DNA from: Nostocaceae cyanobacterium CSSed10_463m | GTDB taxonomy: Bacteria; Cyanobacteriota; Cyanobacteriia; Cyanobacteriales; Nostocaceae | Direction of reading: 5' to 3' | Assembly (NCBI GenBank): GCA_003556955.1 | Contig: PWQB01000739.1 | Span: forward strand, 1 to 10,677 | Length of the DNA stretch: 10,677 nucleotides | Part shown: one piece after another, positions 1-5,690 of the stretch | Layout of the letters: the number at the start of each line of letters is the position of its first letter | Position numbering within the stretch: the first letter of the stretch is position 1 | The notes under the pieces: model-generated | The model's database searches: none | What the model saw: the letters and a program-made list of their open reading frames with translations, nothing else | What the model was told of the DNA's origin: nothing | Program-made: the position numbers and the translations under genes

Positions 1-11
1 GAACAAATTAA

Positions 12-172
12 CGAGTCTAACTTAGCTGACCCCAGAGGGCTGTATCTCCTCCAGACTTACTAGGATACAAAACCTAGCGTTATCGTGCGCCCCACGATAC
101 GTTTACAGACAAGAAGATTTCGTTTTCTGGTGGATGGTACTGTGTTGATTTACCTAGCTTTGATTAGACTCG
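12..172. ncRNA. candidate structured RNA, unknown family
   Basis: No protein is recognisable here. CGAGTCTAA (12-20) is perfectly complementary to TTAGACTCG (164-172), and just inside it AGCT (24-27) can pair with AGCT (156-159). Within this closing helix lie compact hairpins: GAGG/CCTC (35-38/48-51), CTAGG/CCTAG (60-64/73-77), TATCGTG/CACGATA with a 5-base loop (81-87/93-99), and ACAG/CTGT (105-108/140-143). A long-range stem enclosing several local hairpins is the layout of a multibranched RNA. I do not recognise it as RNase P RNA, tmRNA, SRP RNA or 6S RNA, and the transcribed strand is not settled. It could also be the end of a mobile element whose remainder lies outside the window. Confidence 0.27.
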
Positions 173-219
173 TATTCGCCACCGAGTTGTCTTTATTGTT
201 GCCCGACCTGCCGTGTTTC

Positions 220-231
220 ACTCGTTTGAGT
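220..231. repeat. short hairpin ACTC-GTTT-GAGT
   Basis: A four-base-pair stem with a four-base loop, in a stretch with no supported gene. ACTCG (220-224) could instead pair with CGAGT (183-187). It may be part of the candidate structured RNA region upstream, or incidental. Confidence 0.25.
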
Positions 232-300
232 CGTCCTGTATCGGCGGATATTCTACAAAAGACAATTCAATTATAGCAAAAAGCCGTCCTAAAAGCGGCG

Positions 301-319
301 CACTGAGCTTGCCGAAGTG
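301..319. repeat. dispersed intergenic repeat (CACTGAGCTTGCCGAAGTG)
   Basis: This 19 bp segment has complementary ends (CACT/AGTG) and closely resembles the CTGAGCTTGTCGAAG-type motif found repeatedly in intergenic DNA of many bacteria, including cyanobacteria. It lies outside any supported gene. The family assignment is from memory, not a search. Confidence 0.4.
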
Positions 320-370
320 GACAGGGCTTTAAACCCAGTTTTTTGGTAAATCGTCTTTAAATTAATTGAA

Positions 371-477
371 CTAAACCTTGTCTACTTTGAAAACTGTAGT
401 TTTTAGTCAAGATGGTGAGATTGCTTCCTTACGTCGCAATGACAAAAACTCAATTTTTTATGATGGACAAGGTTTAC
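371..477. repeat. foldback (MITE-like) element downstream of the PRK-like gene
   Basis: TAAACCTTGTC (372-382) and GACAAGGTTTA (466-476) form a perfect 11 bp terminal inverted repeat about 105 bp across. Inside, AGTTTTTAGTC pairs with GACAAAAACT apart from one bulge, and ATTGC/GCAAT flank an inner loop, so almost the whole element can fold into one long hairpin. No ORF lies inside. It begins about 30 bp beyond the stop codon of the minus-strand kinase, so in the transcript it could act as a 3' hairpin or terminator. The inner GATTGCTTCC...CGCAATGAC pattern resembles dispersed repeats in cyanobacterial genomes. Confidence 0.5.
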
Positions 478-505
478 TTTCCACTCGCCACTCTCTACTC
501 CCTAC

Positions 506-1444
506 TTATTGATACATTTGTGTTGCTTTGAGCATATGGTAGGTAATAATCAACTGTGTCAGCGCTAAAGGATAACTTTGCAATGTTTCTCCAGTTGTGC
601 CGGCAACTTTGCCCAATTCTGGGTTACTTTCACGATCGCACACATTGAGTAAGTAAGGCAGATCCTCACATAATATATGCTCTAACTTATTCACCTGTTC
701 CAAAGTTGCATGACCATCAACTTCCAATACATCCACAGGTTTACTCATATCCCTGTCTAATCCCAAGCGAACTGCTGACTCAGAATTACCGTTAGTTAAA
801 TTCAAAATTGAAGTAAAATCAGGATGAGGGATTGTTGGTCGCAGTACCAACCGCACATTTAAATGTCCGTTGTTGTCCTCATCTTCTTCATTGGCGGGAT
901 AAAAACTTACCACTATATCCGACCATTGACGCTGGGGACGAATATAATTTGCTGAGTCTGGTTCACGCTTTTCTAACTCTGCTAGTACCTGTTCGGCAGT
1001 GTAACCCCGTTTTTGAGTATCTCGCTTCACTTTCCACTCGGCGCGTAGTTCTTCGGGAGGTGCGAGATAAACTTTTACATCGTAAGCCTCACGGGCTGCA
1101 CGGGTAGAATAACCGAGTAAACCCTCTATTATAACAAACTTTTTGGGTTTGATATATGTTGGAGCCTCAAATTTCCCAGTGGAATGACTATAAACAGGTT
1201 TGAGAATCGGCTGTCCTGTGCGTAGCAGCGATAAATGCTGCTGCATGATATCTAAATGATTACAATCAGGATGAAGGGCGGTTATACCCATTTCTGCGCG
1301 TTGTTGACGATCATAACTGTGATAATCATCTGTACAAATGAGCGTCACATTTTCTGGCCCTAGTACCTGAGCAATACCCCTAGTCAGTGTTGTTTTACCT
1401 GCGGCGCTATCACCGACAATTCCCAAAATTATTGGACGACCCAT
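506..1444 (-). CDS. phosphoribulokinase-like P-loop kinase
   Basis: A 312-residue member of the phosphoribulokinase/uridine kinase family, which phosphorylates ribulose 5-phosphate or related hydroxylated substrates with ATP. The Walker A loop GDSAAGKTT spans residues 11-19. The PRK signature CTDDYHSYDRQQR lies at 37-49 (canonical: CLDDYHSLDRKQR), followed by ITALHPD, KPVYSHSTG at 82-90, Walker B-like FVIIEGLLG at 103-111, and the basic KRDTQKRG segment at 140-147. Unlike the Calvin-cycle PRK of cyanobacteria, the P-loop lacks the redox cysteine (GDSGCGKST becomes GDSAAGKTT), the C-terminal regulatory cysteine pair is absent, and EGLHP is EGLLG. Only Cys37 of the redox set remains. It is therefore probably a paralogue not under thioredoxin/CP12 control. 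The ATG is preceded by GGGAGA (1451-1456 on the complementary strand). It is divergent from the ligase gene at 1877. The family is clear; the substrate is unproven. Confidence 0.85.
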   Translation of the reverse strand: MGRPIILGIVGDSAAGKTTLTRGIAQVLGPENVTLICTDDYHSYDRQQRAEMGITALHPDCNHLDIMQQHLSLLRTGQPILKPVYSHSTGKFEAPTYIKPKKFVIIEGLLGYSTRAAREAYDVKVYLAPPEELRAEWKVKRDTQKRGYTAEQVLAELEKREPDSANYIRPQRQWSDIVVSFYPANEEDEDNNGHLNVRLVLRPTIPHPDFTSILNLTNGNSESAVRLGLDRDMSKPVDVLEVDGHATLEQVNKLEHILCEDLPYLLNVCDRESNPELGKVAGTTGETLQSYPLALTQLIITYHMLKATQMYQ

Positions 1445-1674
1445 GATTTCTCTCCCAATATGAGTAATAAGGACAGTAATTAAGTTTTTTAGATAATGTT
1501 TTTTATTTTAGAAGGGAATTGACGAACTAACTCAAGCAAAACTGAGTACGCAACATCTCTATACAAACAATTTATTTATGTTTGTTTATTTACATTAATT
1601 CAAAAAAAATATTGGCATTCAAATAAGCTCTAAATACCGTTAAATACGTCAAATATAGCCATCCAATTTGATGC

Positions 1675-1682
1675 GCGATCGC
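1675..1682. repeat. HIP1 octamer GCGATCGC (one of seven)
   Basis: Highly iterated palindrome 1, the overrepresented octamer of many cyanobacterial genomes. Copies in this window start at 1675, 1944, 2670, 2750, 2785, 7746 and 10361. They are the best single pointer to a cyanobacterial source. None lies between 2793 and 7745. Confidence 0.95.
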
Positions 1683-1758
1683 TTTCTTAGCGTAGCTATA
1701 ATTACTTGGGTAGGGAGACTACAGGAAACAGAGAAATTTACAAATAATTGGGTGAATA

Positions 1759-1782
1759 TAACGCCCCACTACGTTAACAGCA
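1759..1782. repeat. palindromic repeat, short form (TAACGCCCCACT...TAACAGCA)
   Basis: TAACGCCCCACT (1759-1770) and TAACAGCA (1775-1782) recur in the same order and orientation at 3500-3511 and 3537-3544, where a longer middle separates them. The two copies bracket the PGM1-like ligase gene. The short copy joins the arms through only four bases. It looks like a dispersed intergenic element with a variable core. Confidence 0.6.
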
Positions 1783-1822
1783 TTCAAAGAAGTGTTGCAT
1801 ATTAGCGATATGTGACCGGCTT

Positions 1823-1834
1823 TGGTATATACCA
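1823..1834. promoter_or_regulatory. 12 bp perfect palindrome, possible operator
   Basis: TGGTATATACCA is fully self-complementary and lies 42 bp upstream of the ligase start codon, where a repressor could block transcription. The half-site TTGGTATA also occurs in the dyad at 4151-4171 near the RHH gene. No regulator is shown to bind it. Confidence 0.3.
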
Positions 1835-1876
1835 GAATAGTATAGCCGTATTGGGGATCAATACAGGGGAGGGATT

Positions 1877-3478
1877 ATGGTGATGGTGAATATTTCCGAA
1901 TTAGACAAAATTGATAAGTTTCGCCATCTTCAGTTAACTTTATGCGATCGCTGGCCGACCCTTGAGCTATTTGACTATGGTGAGGCGGATATTTTAATTA
2001 TTCCCTCCCTCAGCATCGACCAGCATGAACTGCATAAAATCGAAGGCTGTGAGCATTATGAAGAAAGATTATTATTCTCTTTAATGCGTTTGCGAAACCC
2101 CCGCACTAGGTTGATTTACGTCACATCAATGCCTCTACATCCTAGTGTGATTGATTACTATTTGCAACTATTACCGGGCATTCCTTTTTCCCATGCGCGG
2201 AATCGCTTACTGTTGCTTTCCACTTATGACTCTTCTCTCAGACCCCTAACTGCCAAGATTTTAGAACGTCCTCGACTGCTAGAGCGCATCCGCCAAGCAT
2301 TGAGGCTAGAAAAATCATTTATGACTTGCTACAATTCCACATTTTTAGAAGCAGAATTATCTCTACAATTAAATGTGCCATTGTATGCTGTTGCGCCAAA
2401 TTTACAGATTTGGGGGACAAAAAGTGGTAGCCGGCAAATATTTGTGGAAAGTGGAGTTCCCCTACCAGATGGCAGCGAAAAGGTGAGTAATCAGCAAGAT
2501 TTGGCAGAAGTTGCGGCTAATTTATGGCAACGCCAACCGACATTACAAAGAATAGTCGTGAAACTCAATGAAGGCATTTCTGGAGAAGGAAATGCACTGC
2601 TAGATTTGAGACCAATTATGGATCTAGCACCGGGGAAAGTATCTCATAGCCAAACAGTAGCCGCAATTAGCGATCGCTTCCCCACCATGCGTTTTCAATC
2701 CACACACGAAACTTGGGGAAATTTTGCCAACCGGATTACTGAGTTGGGTGCGATCGCCGAAGCATTTGTAGAAGGAGAAATTAAGCGATCGCCAAGTGTC
2801 CAAGGACGCATCACACCCACAGGTGAAGTAGAAATTGTCTCCACCCATGATCAAATTCTCGGTGGTCCAGATGGACAGATTTATCTTGGTTGTCGATTTC
2901 CGGCTGATTCCAGCTATCGCTTGCAATTGCAGCAATGGGGTTTACAAATCGGCAAAAAACTCTCTGAAAAAGGCGCATTTGAAAGATTTGGCGTAGATTT
3001 TATCACCGTTGATCAAGGAAATGGTGAGTGGGACATTCAAGCCATTGAAATTAACTTGCGAAAAGGTGGGACTACTCATCCTTTCATGACCCTGAAATTG
3101 TTAACAAATGGACGCTACGACCTTTCCACCGGGTTATTTTACAGTCAGCAAGGGCGACCAAAATACTATATAGCCACCGACAACCTGCAAAAAGACCGAT
3201 ATCGGGGATTATTACCCAACGATTTAATGGATATTATCGCCCATCACCGACTGCACTTTGATAGTGGGACAGAAACAGGCACAGTTTTTCATCTCATGGG
3301 TTGTCTTTCGCAGTTTGGCAAGTTGGGATTAACCAGTATTGGCGATTCCCCACAACAAGCAGAAGACATTTATAACAAAGTTGTGAAAGTTCTGGATGAA
3401 GAAACCCGTAAAGAAAACACAGATTTTCCCTTGTTCTCAGATTACACCTTCCCTCTAGCCTGGGATGGATATAGCTAA
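1877..3478 (+). CDS. ATP-grasp peptide ligase, PGM1-related
   Basis: This 533-residue protein matches the layout of cyanobacterial proteins named for PGM1, the ATP-grasp ligase of pheganomycin biosynthesis, which joins an amino-acid-derived starter to peptides by acyl-phosphate chemistry. The first ~200 residues form a Rossmann-like preATP-grasp part (ADILIIPSLS 37-46, RLIYVTSMPLHPS 78-90, then IWGTKSGSR near 178-186). The ATP-grasp core follows: IVVKLNEGISGEGNA (226-240, Lys229 and a glycine-rich loop), AFVEGE (296-301), and the metal-binding EINLRKGGTTHP (391-402, with Glu391 and Asn393). The last ~100 residues (FHLMGCLSQFGKLGLTSIGD, 471-490) match the PGM1 C-terminal domain. GGGGAGGG (1866-1873) precedes the start; ATG 1883 is about as well placed as ATG 1877. 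No short peptide substrate gene is evident nearby. The family is fairly sure; the substrate is unknown. Confidence 0.8.
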   Translation: MVMVNISELDKIDKFRHLQLTLCDRWPTLELFDYGEADILIIPSLSIDQHELHKIEGCEHYEERLLFSLMRLRNPRTRLIYVTSMPLHPSVIDYYLQLLPGIPFSHARNRLLLLSTYDSSLRPLTAKILERPRLLERIRQALRLEKSFMTCYNSTFLEAELSLQLNVPLYAVAPNLQIWGTKSGSRQIFVESGVPLPDGSEKVSNQQDLAEVAANLWQRQPTLQRIVVKLNEGISGEGNALLDLRPIMDLAPGKVSHSQTVAAISDRFPTMRFQSTHETWGNFANRITELGAIAEAFVEGEIKRSPSVQGRITPTGEVEIVSTHDQILGGPDGQIYLGCRFPADSSYRLQLQQWGLQIGKKLSEKGAFERFGVDFITVDQGNGEWDIQAIEINLRKGGTTHPFMTLKLLTNGRYDLSTGLFYSQQGRPKYYIATDNLQKDRYRGLLPNDLMDIIAHHRLHFDSGTETGTVFHLMGCLSQFGKLGLTSIGDSPQQAEDIYNKVVKVLDEETRKENTDFPLFSDYTFPLAWDGYS

Positions 3479-3499
3479 CACAACTTGGTTTCTACGGGC

Positions 3500-3544
3500 T
3501 AACGCCCCACTTCTCTACGAGACGCTACGCGAACGCTAACAGCA
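3500..3544. repeat. palindromic repeat, long form
   Basis: TAACGCCCCACT at 3500-3511 and TAACAGCA at 3537-3544 match the copy upstream of the ligase gene. Here the middle contains CTACGAGACGCTACGCGAAC (3515-3534), a motif I associate with abundant Nostoc intergenic repeats. CTAACG near the left end and CGCTAAC near the right end give partial dyad symmetry. It starts 22 bp after the ligase stop codon. Confidence 0.6.
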
Positions 3545-3556
3545 CTCAGCAATCCT

Positions 3557-3620
3557 GTACGGGCGGGTTTACTAAGGATTTCGACGCACCACAGATTCAC
3601 TACTTGAAACCCGCCCCTAC
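3557..3620. repeat. inverted repeat GTACGGGCGGGTTT / AAACCCGCCCCTAC
   Basis: Arms at 3557-3570 and 3607-3620 are complementary at 13 of 14 positions and enclose a 36-base spacer. GTAGGGGCGGGTTT hairpins of this kind are common intergenic repeats in heterocystous cyanobacteria. Lying about 80 bp beyond the ligase stop codon, it could also help end transcription, although no U-tract follows. Confidence 0.6.
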
Positions 3621-3622
3621 CC

Positions 3623-3657
3623 ACTCAGCACTCAGCACTCAGCACTCAGCACTCAGT
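3623..3657. repeat. STRR-type heptanucleotide tandem repeat (ACTCAGC x5)
   Basis: Five back-to-back heptamers: four ACTCAGC copies followed by ACTCAGT. A stray partial copy (GCACTCAGC) lies at 3542-3550. Short tandemly repeated repetitive sequences of seven bases are characteristic of filamentous heterocystous cyanobacteria. They are non-coding here. Confidence 0.85.
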
Positions 3658-3846
3658 ACTAAACAGTGGCTAGATAGGGTTTTCAACCATAGTTGTCACC
3701 CCATTAGCTACAAATTGAGTTAAAAAATCTCAGAAATTTTTAGCATACATATAGACTTGCTTTGATGACCTCCAACCCCAGTGAAACTACACAACCCAAG
3801 CACAAACCGAATTAGAGGTGCAGGTTATTGAATCAACTTTCTTAAA

Positions 3847-4056
3847 TCATGCTGACTTATCACTTTTTTTAATTGTGGACGCAGATGAGGTTTTGCGAGA
3901 ATTTGGCAGTTCAATCTCATTTTTAGCTAACCAGTCTTCAATAAGTTCAGCAGAAACGTCAGACATATTCAGTCCCTTAAAAAAGCAAATCGTTTTAAAC
4001 CTGTCTTTGATGTCAGGGGGTAAGTAAACCCGAATCGAAGTTTCTCCTTGTGCCAC
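3847..4056 (-). CDS. small ribbon-helix-helix (CopG/MetJ-type) DNA-binding protein
   Basis: This 69-residue protein has the compact pattern of an RHH regulator or antitoxin: a short strand TSIRVYLPP (6-14) for major-groove contact, helix 1 from about 15 to 26 (DIKDRFKTICFF), a turn around GLNMS, and helix 2 through DVSAELIEDWLAKNE, followed by a polar Ser/Lys-rich tail. Such proteins bind DNA as dimers and usually repress their own promoter. The start is GTG, supported by GGAG (4064-4067 on the complementary strand) six bases away. No toxin gene adjoins it: the next gene, a Rieske oxygenase, is divergent across about 455 bp containing several dyads. It could be an orphan antitoxin, a plasmid-derived regulator, or the repressor of the neighbouring cluster. 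Confidence 0.62.
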   Translation of the reverse strand: MAQGETSIRVYLPPDIKDRFKTICFFKGLNMSDVSAELIEDWLAKNEIELPNSRKTSSASTIKKSDKSA

Positions 4057-4077
4057 ACTATACTCCAGCTAATAAAC

Positions 4078-4131
4078 TTATTCACTAGTTTATTGGTGTA
4101 ATGGTTCATCGGGGAAAATTATTCACTAGTT
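4078..4131. repeat. 13 bp direct repeat TTATTCACTAGTT
   Basis: Exact copies at 4078-4090 and 4119-4131, starting 41 bp apart (about four helical turns), lie just upstream of the RHH gene. Iterated sites on one face of the helix are typical of operators for small dimeric repressors. Binding is inferred only. Confidence 0.5.
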
Positions 4132-4135
4132 GACT

Positions 4136-4171
4136 AATGCACCAGTGCATTGGTATAGTATCACCTATACC
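4136..4171. promoter_or_regulatory. paired dyads, candidate operators
   Basis: AATGCAC (4136-4142) and GTGCATT (4145-4151) form a dyad with a two-base centre. Directly after it, GGTATAG (4152-4158) and CTATACC (4165-4171) form a second dyad with six bases between. Both have perfect seven-base arms. Their position between divergent genes, one encoding a small DNA-binding protein, suggests regulatory sites. Confidence 0.42.
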
Positions 4172-4178
4172 CAAAGAA

Positions 4179-4194
4179 AGAGAAATAATTCTCT
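4179..4194. repeat. hairpin AGAGAA-ATAA-TTCTCT
   Basis: A perfect six-base-pair stem with a four-base loop, directly after the two dyads. It may be a third site of the same regulatory region, or incidental, since AT-rich DNA gives such stems easily. Confidence 0.3.
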
Positions 4195-4511
4195 CCAAGG
4201 GGTGACACAAAACAAAGGCAATAGAAGCCAGAAAGTGTCAAATGCTAAAAACACATATCAAAAGAGCAAAAGCAGCTAAATTTCTCTATATTAGGCTAGT
4301 TTATCCTGCAAAAAAGACTTTTAATAAAAACCAACCTACATGATTGTTGTTTCACAAAGTACACAAATTACTGGAAAAAAATTTGAGCGCTAAAGCATTC
4401 ACGACAAGCCAAAAATTCGGTTAGATTTTGCCACAACTTCAGAAACACCGTCTTCTTCGACTGCGTTTTAGTATAAATCAACACTTTTATTCAAGGTTTA
4501 GGAAATTAGGG

Positions 4512-5564
4512 ATGCTAAAAAACTTCTGGTACGCTTGTGAATTTAGTTCAGCTGTTACTAAAAAGCCGAAGCAAATTGCGATGTTAAATCAGAGGTTTGT
4601 CCTCTATCGCAATTCTCAAGGACAAGTAGTTGCATTGAAAGACCAATGTTCTCATCGTGGTGCAGCATTATCTATGGGTTGGCTAGAAGATAACTGTATT
4701 CGTTGTCCCTATCATGGATGGAAATTTCAAGCTGATGGAAAATGTGTGCAAATTCCCTCTAATGAAGTTAGTACACCCATTCCGAAAAAAGCTAATGTAA
4801 ATAGCTACCCAGTACAAGAGAAATATGGTTTTATCTGGCTATTTTATGGAGATTTACCCACAGAACAACGTCCCCCAATTCCTCCTTTACCAGAATTTAA
4901 TAACCCCCATTTACATCGTTCATTTTTAAATTCTCCAGTCAATACGCACTATACTAGAGTTGTAGAAAATGCCCTAGATGTATCCCATGTACCTATAGTA
5001 CACGCTAATTCTTTTGGAGCCGGATTTGGCAAAGATTCCAGATTTGAAATTTATGATATTCAAAATGAAGCCTGGGGGATTAGTGCTAAAAGTAAATACA
5101 AAAATTACACTAAACCCAAGGGTCTATTTAAGCTGTTCTTCAAAGAAAAAAGTACAGATATAAATTCCAAATTAACCTTCTACTTGCCTAACATTACTAA
5201 ACTGGAAACTAGCTCCAATAGCATTAAAATTGTCAATTTTGCTATTCATATCCCTGTTGATGAACACACAACTATCAGTAAACGGATTATTTTCCGAAGT
5301 TTCTTACCCTACTCTTCCTTAGACGGGATATTTTTAAAGTATTATACTAAGATAAATGGGGAAGACAGCACTGTTAGTGAGTCACAATATCCCAAAGTTA
5401 TACCTGATAATTTATCAACAGAAGTTCATGTCTCTGCTGATGCTTTTACCCTGCAATATCGGCAACTTCATCAAAAATATTTAGATATGGGCTGGGGATT
5501 ACAGCCTAATAAAATTACATCAGATAACTCGCTACCAATTCCCCTACAACATTCTTACAATTGA
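4512..5564 (+). CDS. Rieske [2Fe-2S] oxygenase (first of a tandem pair)
   Basis: A 350-residue oxygenase component of the Rieske non-haem iron class, using O2 and electrons from a ferredoxin or reductase. The Rieske cluster ligands are Cys46-x-His48 (CSHRGAAL) and Cys65-x2-His68 (CPYHGW), separated by 16 residues. The catalytic iron motif is N153-x2-D156-x2-H159-x4-H164 (NALDVSHVPIVH). Length and layout resemble the monomeric VanA/pheophorbide-oxygenase-like oxygenases, but I see no C-terminal CxxC pair of plant pheophorbide oxygenase. I chose ATG 4512 because the next gene begins with the same MLKNFWYACEFSSAV at its start and AGGA (4500-4503) is well spaced; a TTG at 4428 is less likely. The substrate is unknown. 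The gene is AT-rich and has no HIP1 site. Confidence 0.88.
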   Translation: MLKNFWYACEFSSAVTKKPKQIAMLNQRFVLYRNSQGQVVALKDQCSHRGAALSMGWLEDNCIRCPYHGWKFQADGKCVQIPSNEVSTPIPKKANVNSYPVQEKYGFIWLFYGDLPTEQRPPIPPLPEFNNPHLHRSFLNSPVNTHYTRVVENALDVSHVPIVHANSFGAGFGKDSRFEIYDIQNEAWGISAKSKYKNYTKPKGLFKLFFKEKSTDINSKLTFYLPNITKLETSSNSIKIVNFAIHIPVDEHTTISKRIIFRSFLPYSSLDGIFLKYYTKINGEDSTVSESQYPKVIPDNLSTEVHVSADAFTLQYRQLHQKYLDMGWGLQPNKITSDNSLPIPLQHSYN

Positions 5565-5690
5565 TAAAAGATTCACATCCGAAAATAGATAATTTGTGAT
5601 TCAAAATTGATGGTCATGAAGTGAATTTGGTGCGATGAAGCTGATATAAAATTCCTCAGAAAAGTTATCTAAAAAGGATAGGAGACAAAT

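Larger units (their letters stand above)
1445..1876. promoter_or_regulatory. divergent intergenic spacer (PRK-like / PGM1-like)
   Basis: This 432 bp AT-rich stretch separates two divergent genes and must carry both promoters. It holds a HIP1 octamer (1675-1682) followed by a TAGCGTAGC repeat, a 24 bp palindromic repeat (1759-1782), a perfect palindrome TGGTATATACCA (1823-1834) and the strong ribosome-binding site GGGGAGGG (1866-1873) of the rightward gene. I see no gene in it and cannot place -35/-10 boxes with confidence. Confidence 0.6.
4057..4511. promoter_or_regulatory. divergent spacer between RHH gene and Rieske gene
   Basis: About 455 bp without a supported gene. The part nearest the RHH gene (4078-4194) is rich in symmetric elements, listed separately. 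The remainder (4195-4499) is AT-rich with no clear structure. Immediately before the Rieske ATG, AGGA (4500-4503) serves as a plausible ribosome-binding site. An in-frame TTG at 4428 would add 28 residues, which the tandem paralogue does not have. Confidence 0.5.

Noticed and set aside
85..276. 63-residue plus-strand reading frame
   Set aside because: No recognisable domain, no ribosome-binding site, and it overlaps the hairpin-rich candidate RNA region.
832..1107. 91-residue plus-strand frame
   Set aside because: Lies wholly antisense inside the well-supported PRK-like kinase gene.
1710..1722. NtcA-like box GTA-N7-TAC
   Set aside because: The consensus needs an eight-base spacer; here it is seven, and no -10 box is suitably placed.
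2624..2935. 103-residue minus-strand frame
   Set aside because: Shadow inside the ATP-grasp ligase gene, whose frame carries the conserved motifs.
3623..3657. CRISPR-like array
   Set aside because: Units are seven bases with no spacers; this is an STRR tandem repeat.
3818..4027. 69-residue plus-strand frame
   Set aside because: Antisense to the RHH gene, which has the domain pattern and a ribosome-binding site.
4428..4511. TTG-initiated N-terminal extension of the first Rieske protein
   Set aside because: The tandem paralogue starts at the equivalent of ATG 4512, and the added 28 basic residues match no domain.
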